From Nitrososphaerota archaeon (GTDB lineage: Archaea > Thermoproteota > Nitrososphaeria > Nitrososphaerales > CADDZS01), in contig JAJPHP010000023.1 of assembly GCA_021325255.1 (NCBI GenBank), forward strand, positions 62,001-126,000: 64,000 bases of DNA, written 5' to 3'. The notes beneath the pieces are model-generated. The model worked only from the letters and a program-made list of their open reading frames with translations, was not told where the DNA came from and ran no database searches. Position 1 is the first letter of the stretch; every line of letters begins with the position of its first letter. Both the position numbers and the translations under genes were made by a program. Shown in pieces: positions 41,752-51,359 of the stretch.

Positions 41752-43185
41752 TTGTCGAAGGGCGTGAAGCTTCAACCATTGATAGCCTTTACAAATCTCC
41801 GACGCACTCGTGTCGGGACGATTAGGGCAAGCACTTGTGGGACCTGCCTGCGGATCGCCGCACTCATCGCAATATGTCTTGTTGTCTTCGTCTCGCCGAT
41901 TCTCTCGGGTTTAGGGCAGCAAGGGATTCAGCATTCTTCACGTTACGCGGAAGCGTCTTCTACTCCGGGAAATCCTGAAGTCATCGTCGTGCAGCTCAAT
42001 GATCCGATTGATGCAGGCTCGAGCGGGATGATGACAAGAGCCATATCTCAAGCGCAGTCGCAGAACGCCGCGGCCGTTGTGATTGACATGAACACGCCGG
42101 GTGGTTTACTAAGTGACATGATAACGATGGTTGACGCGATCTCAAACTCTACAGTGCCGGTGTACACCTACGTTGGGAACGCATCACTTGCGGCCTCAGC
42201 CGGGAGTTACATCGCGATGGCGACAAGGTTGATCTTTATGGGGCCGGGGTCGGAGATCGGCCCATCGACTCCGATCGTCGTGGGCGGGACGGGTTTGGAG
42301 CAGAACCACACTGAGGATGCAATGTTACAGCTCATGACCTCTCTCGCGGCTCAACACGGGAGGAATACGACCGCCGCGTACAACATGGTTATTTACGACA
42401 TTGCGTACTCCTACGATTCGGCACTCCGCTACCATGTTGCGGACAGGAGTTCGTTCAGCCTAGATCAGACTCTGCAGGAGCTCAATCTTTCGAGTGCGAA
42501 CATCGTAACGATAAGTGAGAGCCCGACCGAGCAGCTGATAAGCTTCCTCTCGAATCCGACGGTGGACGGCATTCTTTTCCTGGTCGGAGTCATCGCGGTA
42601 ACTCTGGATTTTCTGCATCCTACCATCCTTCTCTCCATTGCGGGAGGAGTACTCATAATTCTGGCGCTGATAGGGGCGGAAGCTATACAGGGAGCCGGGA
42701 CTCAAGCCTACTCAATTATCTTGCCACTCGTCTTCTTTGCAATAGCGGCGACTCTCATAGTTTTTGAGATCAAGACTGGGCACGGCGTCATGCTATTTGC
42801 GGGAGTGGCAGTCGGCGCGGTCGCGATCCTGCTACTTGCCTACCAGGTACCGTACTCTCCGTCACCATTTGGCGACGTCCAGTACCTCGAGATTGCGATG
42901 CTGCTTGTTGCAGGCGGTCTTCTCGCGCTCTACGTCAGGTGGGTTGCAAAGTCAATCCGCACAAAGCCTTTCACAGGTGCTGAATCAATGTTGGGAAAAA
43001 TTGGTGTGGTGTATTCCGAAGAACTCGCTCCCGATGGAGAGATCTCAATCGATGGCGTGATATGGAGGGCGACACTGCAAGCCAAAGGGATAGGAAAGGT
43101 CGAGAGAGGACAACGGGTCGTTGTGAGAGAGGTCTCTGGCCTGACCGTCGTGGTCGAACCGGAACCCATAAAGCAAAAAGTCTAG
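41752..43185 (+). CDS. nfeD: NfeD-family membrane protein with ClpP-like domain
   Basis: A 477-residue protein with an N-terminal membrane segment (ALIAICLVVFVSPILSG), an extracytoplasmic ClpP/SppA-like domain (MNTPGGLLSDM; the candidate nucleophile Ser149 in LAASAGSYIA), about four transmembrane helices and a C-terminal NfeD beta-barrel (IGVVYSEELAPDGEISIDG to VVREVSGLTVVVEP). The related Pyrococcus 1510-N enzyme, recalled from memory, cuts a stomatin with a Ser/Lys dyad. Here no Lys lies between Ser149 and the HGRN block; His186 aligns roughly with the catalytic Lys. Activity is therefore in doubt. The start is TTG. It sits 34 bases ahead of its stomatin partner. Confidence 0.87.
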   Translation: MSKGVKLQPLIAFTNLRRTRVGTIRASTCGTCLRIAALIAICLVVFVSPILSGLGQQGIQHSSRYAEASSTPGNPEVIVVQLNDPIDAGSSGMMTRAISQAQSQNAAAVVIDMNTPGGLLSDMITMVDAISNSTVPVYTYVGNASLAASAGSYIAMATRLIFMGPGSEIGPSTPIVVGGTGLEQNHTEDAMLQLMTSLAAQHGRNTTAAYNMVIYDIAYSYDSALRYHVADRSSFSLDQTLQELNLSSANIVTISESPTEQLISFLSNPTVDGILFLVGVIAVTLDFLHPTILLSIAGGVLIILALIGAEAIQGAGTQAYSIILPLVFFAIAATLIVFEIKTGHGVMLFAGVAVGAVAILLLAYQVPYSPSPFGDVQYLEIAMLLVAGGLLALYVRWVAKSIRTKPFTGAESMLGKIGVVYSEELAPDGEISIDGVIWRATLQAKGIGKVERGQRVVVREVSGLTVVVEPEPIKQKV

Positions 43186-43219
43186 AGTGCAACCTACACA
43201 TTGAGGTAACTGTTTTTCG

Positions 43220-44107
43220 TTGGACGTAGCCACGACAATCGCGATAGGAATAATCGTCTTGATTATCCTCGGGATATTGCTTTCGGGAATAAAGGTTCTG
43301 AAAGAGTGGGAGCGAGCGCCGCTCCTCACTTTAGGGCGCTTTCGGGGCCTCAGGGGACCGGGGCTTATTTATGTTCCTCCTTTCATAAGCAAGGTTCCCT
43401 ATGTGATCTCGACCAGGTTGCAGGTCGCGTCATTTAGGACGGAGCAGACTCTGACGCGTGACAACGTCCCGGTCAACGTCGACGCGGTGATGTACTTCCA
43501 GCCCGTGGACGTCCAAAGAGCTGTACTCAACGCCGAGAACTATGGCACTGCGACGCAGCTCGCGGCGCAGACCACGTTGAGGGAAACAATCGGAGGGGTC
43601 AATTTTGATGATCTTCTGTACGAGAGGGAGAAGATAGGGGCCTCCGCGCGGAACATAATTGACCAGAAAACAGAAAACTGGGGAGTAAAGGTCACCGCTG
43701 TCGAGATTAGAGACATTGCGATACCACCGTCTCTGCAAGAGGCGATGTCGAGGCAGGCTCAGGCTGAGAGGGAGCGAAGGGCGCGCGTTACTCTCGCCGA
43801 GGCGGAGTTTCAGGCCGCGCAGAAGATGGTAGACGCTGCAAACCTGTACTCGTCAAATCCGAGGGCCATGGAACTGAGATGGATGAACATACTCTATGAG
43901 CTCGGATTGCAGGGGAGGGGGACTCTCATGCTCATTCCGACGAACATGCCCACTGCCGGGTCGGGCGCGGCCCCTGGGTCGACCGTCATTCCTCCGTACG
44001 GAGTCGTAGGGATGAGAGAGGTGGCTGAGATGCAAAAGCCCGCAACAGAGTCTTCTAGTCAGGGTGCGGGACAGAGAGCCGGTGGGGGCTCATCGTCAAG
44101 CTCCTGA
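43220..44107 (+). CDS. SPFH/stomatin-family membrane protein
   Basis: A 295-residue stomatin-like protein with an N-terminal membrane helix (TTIAIGIIVLIILGILLSG), then a full SPFH domain: WERAPLLTLGRFRGLRGPGL, VASFRTEQTLTRDNVPVNVD, AQTTLRETIGGVNFDDLLYE and VEIRDIAIPPSLQEAMSRQA. It ends in a coiled coil and a Ser/Gly tail. These proteins form oligomeric membrane domains; those next to NfeD are possible substrates or partners of the NfeD protease. It starts with TTG in the same operon as nfeD. Confidence 0.9.
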   Translation: MDVATTIAIGIIVLIILGILLSGIKVLKEWERAPLLTLGRFRGLRGPGLIYVPPFISKVPYVISTRLQVASFRTEQTLTRDNVPVNVDAVMYFQPVDVQRAVLNAENYGTATQLAAQTTLRETIGGVNFDDLLYEREKIGASARNIIDQKTENWGVKVTAVEIRDIAIPPSLQEAMSRQAQAERERRARVTLAEAEFQAAQKMVDAANLYSSNPRAMELRWMNILYELGLQGRGTLMLIPTNMPTAGSGAAPGSTVIPPYGVVGMREVAEMQKPATESSSQGAGQRAGGGSSSSS

Positions 44108-44115
44108 GATCTTCT

Positions 44116-44164
44116 GAGAGAGTAAGATTTCGCACGTACTGATTTGTTTCACGTGTACTCTCTC
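44116..44164 (+). terminator. Two-part hairpin after the SPFH gene
   Basis: Outer arms GAGAGAGTA (44116-44124) and TACTCTCTC (44156-44164), inner arms CACGT (44133-44137) and ACGTG (44151-44155), with an eight-base bulge on the 5' side. It begins nine bases after the stop codon and probably ends or stabilises the nfeD-SPFH transcript; T-rich runs follow near 44177. The rest of the gap to 44492 shows no gene. Confidence 0.5.
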
Positions 44165-44492
44165 AATAGCTCTACGCCTCCCTTTTTCATTGTGAGGATT
44201 TCATTCTCGGTGGTTGAGTTTCTGATTGAGGTGCGCTCACATCACAATCAGAGAATGTCAATCTTTTCTTTTTTCTGCCGATTCTTTTGCTTCGGGAAAG
44301 CGAGAGGGAGAAGCATGAGAATTGTACAAATCGCCGCGAATTGAAATGAAAAAATCAGAATGGGGGAGAGTCCAATCAGAAAAAAAGAAATTCTGGTGAG
44401 CGCGTACATCTTCTCCTTCTCTCAAGTGTAATTCAGAATGAGATGTTGACTTGTAACGAAAAGCGTGCGCTGAAGTAAAAGGCCAACTAAAA

Positions 44493-45467
44493 TTGACTTG
44501 GCCGCTCTTGATGGCTTCGTGGCAAAGCCAAGAAATCGTAGAATACATCTTGGGCAATCCGAGGACGAGTCAGCATCACATCATTTTCGGCGACTGCAGG
44601 GACATGCATGAAGTTTCGAGCGAATCAATTGATCTGACCGTCACCTCGCCGCCCTATTACAATGCTCCATTTGATTATCCGGGGATGTATCGGGATTATG
44701 ATGAGTATTTGGAACTCCTCTCGCAGGTTGCCGACGAACTCTTCAGGGTGACAGCGCAGGGAAGAATAGTCTGTTTTGTAATTGACGACATGCTCGTTGA
44801 CGGCGAAAAGTTACCAATCGTTGCCGACGCGACGACCATAATGAGAAAGACGGGCTTCAGGTACCGGGACAGGATAGTCTGGGTAAAGCCAAAGGGATAC
44901 TCGAGGATAAGCAGGAGGTCTGGAGTAGTAATCCAGCACCCCTATCCGATGTACTTCTACCCTGACAACATCCAGGAGAGCATTCTCATCTTTCAGAAGG
45001 GGAGGTTTGACTACAAGCAAATCAAAGAGTTTGACCAGGAAACGCTTGATTCCTCGAGAATCGACGCTCACGCGTTCAACGAGGCAGAGTGGAACCTCAC
45101 AGTCTGGAATATTACAAACGTGCTTCCTACAAACAATCCACTCGAAAAGGGGGTAGCTGCCTTTCCCGAGGAACTAGCTTCAAGACTGATTCAGCTCTTC
45201 TCATTCACTGGAGAGACAGTTCTTGACCCGTTCCTTGGATCTGGGACGACCAGCAAGGCCGCCGCGATGTCGCACAGAAACTCGATTGGCTACGAGTTCA
45301 ACTATGCCCTGAAGGACAAGATTATGGCGAAGGTCGGCGTTGGAAACCACGTGAGAATAAAGACCGAGAAACGGCACGACACAATCGTCCCTGTTATCGG
45401 TAGCGAGTCAGAAGAGGTCGTGGCGCACTATCCCAGGTCGGCGAATCTTCTCCACAGTCCACGATAG
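44493..45467 (+). CDS. Orphan site-specific DNA methyltransferase (N4-cytosine or N6-adenine)
   Basis: A 324-residue amino-methyltransferase of the beta class: catalytic motif TSPPYYN (51-57) comes before the SAM-binding motif DPFLGSGTT, which is near the C-terminus. SPPY is typical of N4-cytosine enzymes but also of some N6-adenine ones. Other blocks are RDRIVWVKPKG and the target-recognition region around 130-200. No restriction nuclease is next to it, so it is probably an orphan used for regulation or housekeeping methylation, as with the CTAG methylases of other archaea. The start is a TTG. Confidence 0.87.
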   Translation: MTWPLLMASWQSQEIVEYILGNPRTSQHHIIFGDCRDMHEVSSESIDLTVTSPPYYNAPFDYPGMYRDYDEYLELLSQVADELFRVTAQGRIVCFVIDDMLVDGEKLPIVADATTIMRKTGFRYRDRIVWVKPKGYSRISRRSGVVIQHPYPMYFYPDNIQESILIFQKGRFDYKQIKEFDQETLDSSRIDAHAFNEAEWNLTVWNITNVLPTNNPLEKGVAAFPEELASRLIQLFSFTGETVLDPFLGSGTTSKAAAMSHRNSIGYEFNYALKDKIMAKVGVGNHVRIKTEKRHDTIVPVIGSESEEVVAHYPRSANLLHSPR

Positions 45468-45574
45468 AGCTGTAGAGTTAGATCCGACTAAGATTACTAG
45501 ATCGTTTTCTGTCTCGTCGTCAAGAGGAGCCTGCGCCTTGGAGAGTATGTGACTCTCCCCTTGTCTTCTTGTTC

Positions 45575-46231
45575 TTACTCCTTTTGCAGGATTTCCACGC
45601 GCACCTTTGCGCCATGCTTGAATTTTTCAGCGTCGCTTACACTTCCCACGATGGCGCCATAGTGCATTGGAATCGCGATCTTTGGCTTAATCGACGAAAC
45701 TGCCTGAAGAGCTTCGTCCACAGTCATCACGTATGTACCTGAGACTGGAATCAGCGCAATGTCGGGCTTCAAATCCGTCATCTCGGGAATGTGGTCGCTG
45801 TCGCCCGTGTGGTAAATCGTGGTGGAGTTCTTCGTCCGTATGAGATAGCCGACCTTCCCGTCTTGCTTTGGGTGGAAGTGCTTGCCCGATTCGTTGAATT
45901 TGTTCGTATTGTAGGCTGGAATGGCCGTTATCTGAAAGCCACCGATGCTCACCCTATCACCGGGCTTTACGTACTTCACTTCCTTCGGTTTCAGTTTTGA
46001 AATCTCTCCCTTTGAGGCGGGAATTGCCACCACAACAGTTTCGGGCTTGATCACTTTTGCCAGGTCCTCCGAATTGCAATGGTCGTAATGTTCGTGCGAG
46101 ATCAATACGTAATCCGCTTTCGCATCGTGGCTGAGCTTAAAGGGATCAATTACAAGTATCTCACCATCTGAGTCTATCTTGAATCCGTCGTGCCCGAGCC
46201 AGGTTATCTTTACTCCATTGTACTCAAACAT
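45575..46231 (-). CDS. UPF0173-like metallo-beta-lactamase-fold hydrolase
   Basis: A 218-residue metal-dependent hydrolase. The binuclear site motif SHEHYDHC (HxHxDH) is present; a later His is in YHTGDSDH, then PMHYGA near the C-terminus. The family (UPF0173) is widespread in archaea, with no settled substrate. It stands alone and converges with the methyltransferase gene. Confidence 0.85.
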   Translation of the reverse strand: MFEYNGVKITWLGHDGFKIDSDGEILVIDPFKLSHDAKADYVLISHEHYDHCNSEDLAKVIKPETVVVAIPASKGEISKLKPKEVKYVKPGDRVSIGGFQITAIPAYNTNKFNESGKHFHPKQDGKVGYLIRTKNSTTIYHTGDSDHIPEMTDLKPDIALIPVSGTYVMTVDEALQAVSSIKPKIAIPMHYGAIVGSVSDAEKFKHGAKVRVEILQKE

Positions 46232-46541
46232 TTTTTCTTAAATCACACACCAGATTTTTCTTGGATTTCCTGAAACTACGCCGCTCAATTACTCTCTCGC
46301 GTTCGTCTTTGCTTATCTTCTACGCTTGCTTCAGGCTCTGTCTCTCTTTTTCTCCAGCGGGGAGCGGAGAAAGAGCTGAGGAACGGAAAAGAGATGTAAG
46401 TTGAGGTCGTGTATTGAATATTCTCATCAACCCTTTCTGAAAAGTCTTTTCTCTTCTGCACGACGGATTTCGTCAGCAAAAGAAAAGGACCTGGCGGGGA
46501 GTAAAAAGTGGAGTTGGCTAGCACATTGATATTTGACCTAA

Positions 46542-46555
46542 ACTATACATATAGT
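46542..46555. promoter_or_regulatory. Palindrome upstream of the TrmB regulator
   Basis: Arms ACTATA (46542-46547) and TATAGT (46550-46555) with two central bases, about 55 bases before the TTG start of the TrmB-like gene. It may overlap the TATA box and could be a self-regulation site. The surrounding gap (46232-46610, 379 bases) contains no supported gene. Confidence 0.5.
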
Positions 46556-46610
46556 AAGTATCTAGCCCGTTACGGGAAGCCTAGACTCCATCAGAGAGTA
46601 AAACTCCAAT

Positions 46611-47474
46611 TTGCAACCCTCATCATTCATAGGGAACGACGGCGACAAGACCTCAAGTGAGGCTCACCTCAGTGCACTCGCCTCGATCGGTCTCTCTCAG
46701 TATGAGGGAAAGTGCTTCCTTGCCTCGCTCCAAACAGGCCCTGCGACGATAAACCAGATAGGGATCGTTGCCGGCGTTCCTCGAACCAAAGTTTACGGAG
46801 CGGTCAGGAAACTTGTCGAAAGGGGGTTGCTAGTTCAGAACGAGGACGATGAGAAGATCTTCGTTGCGAGATCTCCAAGGGAGGTTCTCATACCTCTGCT
46901 CGAAAAGGAACAGAGGAGGATAAGCCAGGGACTCGAGGCGCTCACGGAGCTCGAGGTCATCCATCAGTCGATGGGATACGTAAAGCGCGCCGAGGCACTC
47001 CGTTCGAAGGTGCTGCGATACTATCCACGCCTTGCGGTCACAAGAAAGACCAGGGATCTATTCCAGAACGCGACGAAAAAGATCGTGATTCTTTCAACAG
47101 CCAACGGTCTGATAAGGCTCTCGAGGCTCTCAGGGATCCTTTTCGAGCGCTCGCGTACGGGATTGCAGATCGAGATTCGGACGGGATTCAAGGACGAGCC
47201 AGTGTTTCACACCGCAATCCAGAGCCTCAAGGAGATTGAAAACACGTCAGTTTTTCTCTCTTCGCTTGCGATTCCGATTCAGATAATCGTTGTTGATGGG
47301 CAGTATGTCTTGATCTCGGAACTAAAGCCCGATGACCTGAGGGAAGAGGGGATGGACGTTGCCTTCCTTATTCAGAGCTCCGAGATGGCCGAGATGATTG
47401 AGGCACTCGTGCGAGAGTTCCCTCTACCTTCTTCCAATCTCGCGACTGCGGACGATCTGGTTCCAAAGTCCTAG
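46611..47474 (+). CDS. TrmB-family transcriptional regulator
   Basis: A 287-residue regulator. Residues 20-85 form the TrmB winged helix: LSALASIGLSQYEGKCFLAS, TINQIGIVAGVPRTKVYGAV, KLVERGLLVQNEDDEKIFVA. A coiled-coil linker (RRISQGLEALTELEVIHQS) and an alpha/beta ligand domain follow (FQNATKKIVILSTANGLI, SLAIPIQIIVVDGQYVLISE). TrmB proteins sense sugars or other metabolites in archaea; the classical sugar-binding residues cannot be verified here. The gene stands alone. Confidence 0.85.
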   Translation: MQPSSFIGNDGDKTSSEAHLSALASIGLSQYEGKCFLASLQTGPATINQIGIVAGVPRTKVYGAVRKLVERGLLVQNEDDEKIFVARSPREVLIPLLEKEQRRISQGLEALTELEVIHQSMGYVKRAEALRSKVLRYYPRLAVTRKTRDLFQNATKKIVILSTANGLIRLSRLSGILFERSRTGLQIEIRTGFKDEPVFHTAIQSLKEIENTSVFLSSLAIPIQIIVVDGQYVLISELKPDDLREEGMDVAFLIQSSEMAEMIEALVREFPLPSSNLATADDLVPKS

Positions 47475-48004
47475 GATCAGCTTTGGCTCGGCCGCATTCT
47501 TCTTCTCTTTTTTTGGCGGCAAGCGACGTGCAACGGCTAAGAGGGAGAAATAATTTTCGTAGTGGACTTCCAGCAGTTCAAATAATCAAATAGTGGTATT
47601 AGCAGACCCGTTTTGGGGGTTTCTTTTTCCACATCTCTCTCATTTTTTCTTGCATTCCTTCTTTACGATCCCATTTTTGTTTCTCTCTCGCTGCCAAACC
47701 GATTGGAAAAAAAAGAACGTGTTTGTCCTCTGCGGAATTTTTCTAGATATTAGAGCATACTATCTTTGAAAACACGTCAGACATTGTGATAGCCCGCTAA
47801 CCGCGACGACAAGTGCGCAGCGAGAGAGAACCGTAGACACCGCGGACATTCTTCCCGTTTTGGCGCGTTGCTCCTCGTGCAAACTCTGTGCATGCATGCT
47901 CGTCTGTGGGGCTCCGGTTCCCCGTGAACTGCTTCAATGCGGAGGGAGAAATTGAGCAGAACGAACGTGGAGCGCGTAAGGTGTGGAGTTGATATCGGGC
48001 TGGG
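47475..48004. other. Gap before the large polytopic membrane protein
   Basis: A 530-base stretch, T-rich after the TrmB stop, with no supported gene. Minus-strand frames at 47777-48048 overlap the next gene's start and show no family features. Confidence 0.4.
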
Positions 48005-50323
48005 TTGATAAGGGCTAGGCAAAGAATCAGGAATTTCATCTTCAACACCTGGTTTGTTGATGCGACTCTCCTCGCGATTCTAGTTCTATTCGGGGTCTAC
48101 CTCATATCCGGCATCTTTCGGCCGGGCCTGATGTATCAATACGACCACAGTCAGCACTTAGTGGAATCAGTTTACGTTTCCACTGTATTGATACCAAAGT
48201 ATCACCAGCTGATTGGCTGGAACCCGTATTACTATCTGGGATACCCGCAGGGACAATTCGATCCTCCGATGGGGTATGCGATATACGCTCTACTTTACTA
48301 CGTGTTCTCTTCTGTTGCCTCAGATCTTGAAATCTACAAGGGCATGATCGCGTTCTTCTATATTCTCCCGGCAATCACGCTGTATGTCTCCGCGAGAATG
48401 TTCGGCCTGAACAGGCTATCCGGATTCTTCGGTGGCCTGTTTGCCATCGGGACTGCAGGAGGGTTCGAACAGTCCGGCCCCCTGGGAATGATGGAGTACG
48501 GGATGTATGAATACTCTGCTTCTATTGCTCTTATTCCGCTCGTCCTAGGGCTGTATCATTATTCGTTGCAACGCAAGTCCTGGTTTCTAATCCTCACGAC
48601 CGGCCTCGCGACAGCTTTTGTTTTCCTGCTTCACACGATCGGCGGAGTCTTTCTGTTGGTAGTCCTCGGTGTGTACACTGTGATTTTCCTTGGAAAGCAG
48701 GCAATCTTTCACCGAGCGAACATGCAACTCATGAAGACGATTGCCAAGTTTGCTGCGATAGTCGTAATCATGGTGGGGTTGAGCTCGTTCTGGATCATTC
48801 CAGCCTACGTCAATCAGAGCTACTACTACTCGCAGAAGAGCCTCGTGACGGAGCTCGGAAACTACGGCGTGACCTACAATGACTATGCGAACGGACTTGT
48901 TTTCGGAGAAAAGACGGTGCCCTACACGCTGTCTCTGTTTCCTACCTCGAGCCCGCAGATTCTAGTTTCTCTTTACAACGATCATCAGGTGCCCACACAG
49001 TATTCCAGCCTTCTCTTCTACCAAGTACTGATGGCACTTGCGGCGATAGGGATAATAGTCGCACTCATAAGGCGACAATCGAGGCTTCCGGCTCTTGTTG
49101 CTGTAACATGCATTGCGATTTTTGTTATAATCTCACTTGGGCCCACGTATTACGAATGGCTGTGGCAATCCAAACTTTTTCACCTGATTGACATCAGGCC
49201 TGCCAGAGCGGCCGCTCCTGCGCGGATCTTTCTCTCTCTTTTGGCGGGCGTTGGAATTGGCGACGGTATGTACCTATTGGTTAGGGCACTATCGAAGAGG
49301 CAACCGGGCACGCGAGGTTACCATGCGTCGAGAATCCTGAAATTCGTGTCGGTATTCATAATTTTGTTGTTCGCCGTTTCCCTTGTCGCGAACTCACTTT
49401 CGCTCATGACTCAGATAAATCTCGCCGGGACGACCGACGACATTTCCACCGCATCCGACCTGCCGCAGTTATTCCAGTGGTTGAACCAGAACGTGCCAAA
49501 TACCTCCAGGATCGCAACCGAAGAGTATCCTGGGTCTCAGCAGCACCTCTTCGCAATAACTCCACTGTACACGGGAAAGCAGGTGATTGGAAGTGAGTAC
49601 GGATTCTGGTGGTCAGGGGCTGCTGCCTCGACCTCTGTGTCAACGATGCTGTCCTACTCGTATTACTACAGTACCGGAGCGGTCTTCGATACTCTCTCCG
49701 GGCTGAACGCGGGATACGTGGTCGTTTGGAAGACTGAGACAAAGTACTACCTCACGGAGAGTTCTCGATTCCAGCTCGTCAAACAAATCGGAGTATTTGA
49801 TGTGCTAAAGCTCGCAGGTTACACTCCCAGTTACGTCGAGATTTACAACGGTACCGGAAATGCGTCGGTGACCGCAATGGATCCTGAGAGCATTGTGATC
49901 AAAGTCTCTAACGTTACTGCAGGCTCTGACCTCCTTCTGAAGATGTCCTACTTCGGCAATTGGGTCGGAAGTATGGGCAATGGTGACCCACTAACTGTGA
50001 AGCCGGTGAATATACAGCTGCCCCTTCTGTCGGTTAATTACACGGAGGTTCCTCTTCCAAGGTCAGGAAACTACAACATCACGCTTTCCTACTCGCCTCG
50101 GCCGAGCAATGCAATGGCGAGCGACATTAGCGGCGTGACCTTTCTCTTCGCAATCCTCGGGATGATCTTGATTGCGATGAGGAATACCTACGACCTCAGC
50201 GTCTCAGAATATCTGGCCAGATCCGCAAGGAAAGCAACAGGATTAGTTCGTGGTACGCTCACGCGGCCTTATGGACCGCCAGGGGACGCTAGACAGATTT
50301 CGAACTCTGAAAAGGAAGGATAA
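48005..50323 (+). CDS. Large polytopic membrane protein, possible GT-C-type glycosyltransferase
   Basis: A 772-residue protein with about 12 hydrophobic helices in its first 470 residues, one more near the C-terminus, and an extracytoplasmic region between (residues 480-710) rich in Tyr, Ser and Asn with NxS/T sites. Early acidic/aromatic loops (MYQYDHSQHLVES and GWNPYYYLGYPQGQFDPP) look like the catalytic loops of lipid-linked GT-C enzymes and related YfhO-like proteins. The substrate is not known. It could glycosylate the abundant surface proteins encoded nearby, but that is inference. The start is a TTG. Confidence 0.68.
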   Translation: MIRARQRIRNFIFNTWFVDATLLAILVLFGVYLISGIFRPGLMYQYDHSQHLVESVYVSTVLIPKYHQLIGWNPYYYLGYPQGQFDPPMGYAIYALLYYVFSSVASDLEIYKGMIAFFYILPAITLYVSARMFGLNRLSGFFGGLFAIGTAGGFEQSGPLGMMEYGMYEYSASIALIPLVLGLYHYSLQRKSWFLILTTGLATAFVFLLHTIGGVFLLVVLGVYTVIFLGKQAIFHRANMQLMKTIAKFAAIVVIMVGLSSFWIIPAYVNQSYYYSQKSLVTELGNYGVTYNDYANGLVFGEKTVPYTLSLFPTSSPQILVSLYNDHQVPTQYSSLLFYQVLMALAAIGIIVALIRRQSRLPALVAVTCIAIFVIISLGPTYYEWLWQSKLFHLIDIRPARAAAPARIFLSLLAGVGIGDGMYLLVRALSKRQPGTRGYHASRILKFVSVFIILLFAVSLVANSLSLMTQINLAGTTDDISTASDLPQLFQWLNQNVPNTSRIATEEYPGSQQHLFAITPLYTGKQVIGSEYGFWWSGAAASTSVSTMLSYSYYYSTGAVFDTLSGLNAGYVVVWKTETKYYLTESSRFQLVKQIGVFDVLKLAGYTPSYVEIYNGTGNASVTAMDPESIVIKVSNVTAGSDLLLKMSYFGNWVGSMGNGDPLTVKPVNIQLPLLSVNYTEVPLPRSGNYNITLSYSPRPSNAMASDISGVTFLFAILGMILIAMRNTYDLSVSEYLARSARKATGLVRGTLTRPYGPPGDARQISNSEKEG

Positions 50324-50581
50324 AGAACAAATTCGCCGAATTGAATTCTTTCTGACTGGCTCACGAAATGAGCCCATGCAATGTGTTCAACGTTGAGCCA
50401 AGATTAGAGCGGCGCAGACCTCTATCTGTTTGGCTTTTTCTTACCACGACTATCGGACAGATTCGAGCAGTTGTTCCTCTCTTTTTTCCATCTCTCACAT
50501 GAAATGCGGAACACTGAAAAAAGCGAATAGCAAAGCTACGAGATCAAAAGTAGCCGTAACGGAAGGACAACCTAAAGCAAA

Positions 50582-51262
50582 ATGGCCCCGAAAGTGACTC
50601 GATCATACAAGGACGACATAAAGCGAAGGATCCTAATCGCAGCATTCAAAGAATTCAGTGCTAGGGGGTATCATAGAGCTAATCTCGATAGGGTTGCGAG
50701 GGCAGTAGGGATTGCGAGAGGAACGATCTACCTGTACTTTGACTCAAAGCGACAGTTGTTCGAGGCGCTCTCCGCGTTTCAGCTTGCAAATTTGAAAACG
50801 CTGCTGGAAAGGCATGACTGGACAGGAGAGGACGTGGCTGCAACAGCGCGCTCCTTCTTTAGAGAGCTCAGGCGAGGGTTACCCGAAAACAGTGAAAGGA
50901 TGGCTGTGGAAATGCTCGCTGAATCCTCAAGGAACAAAGAGCTGAAGCGACAGCGATTGCTTGAGAGCAGACAAATGCAAGACATCATATCCGCGGTGAT
51001 TCAGGAACAGGTTGGTGAAAGTCGGAGAAGGAAGCGCACTGACGAGAGCGCCGACAGCAGAGCGCTGAGGGAGATGGCGCTTGGGTCAATTGCCCTATAC
51101 AACGGGCTGAGTTCGCTGAGAGTCCTCGGATACGAGACTAGGGAGATTGAGGAGGCGTGGTCTAGGACGATTTCGCTCATCGCCGAGGGGTGGAAGAAAG
51201 ACATGCGGGAAAGGACAGGGGAAAAGGCTCCGGCGAGTGCGCCTTCCGCAAGTCTGGAATAG
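50582..51262 (+). CDS. TetR-family transcriptional regulator
   Basis: A 226-residue regulator. The N-terminal HTH is typical: RRILIAAFKEFSARGYHRAN, LDRVARAVGIARGTIYLYF, DSKRQLFEAL. The helical C-terminal domain is variable, as usual, and has a charged linker (QVGESRRRKRTDESADSR). TetR proteins bind palindromes of about 15-20 bp as dimers; the two-palindrome element immediately downstream (51360-51447) and its copy at 33611 carry such sites, which makes this a candidate regulator of both. Confidence 0.85.
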   Translation: MAPKVTRSYKDDIKRRILIAAFKEFSARGYHRANLDRVARAVGIARGTIYLYFDSKRQLFEALSAFQLANLKTLLERHDWTGEDVAATARSFFRELRRGLPENSERMAVEMLAESSRNKELKRQRLLESRQMQDIISAVIQEQVGESRRRKRTDESADSRALREMALGSIALYNGLSSLRVLGYETREIEEAWSRTISLIAEGWKKDMRERTGEKAPASAPSASLE

Positions 51263-51359
51263 CAAACGGTGCTATCGTTACTTTGTCAGTGTCCGCCCTA
51301 AGATAAGGCCAACGTTCATTACTCTTTTTCTGAATCATCATCTCGATTTCTGGATCGCA

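Noticed and set aside
33804..51262. A 17-kb mobile element bounded by the inverted two-palindrome elements
   Set aside because: The interval contains core genes (enolase, rimI, NfeD-SPFH) and no integrase or transposase. The repeats carry TATA boxes and fit a promoter function better.
51265..51350. A C/D-box small RNA on the minus strand (an ATGATGA and a CTGA are present)
   Set aside because: The box spacing does not fit the standard C-D'-C'-D layout and there is no terminal stem.
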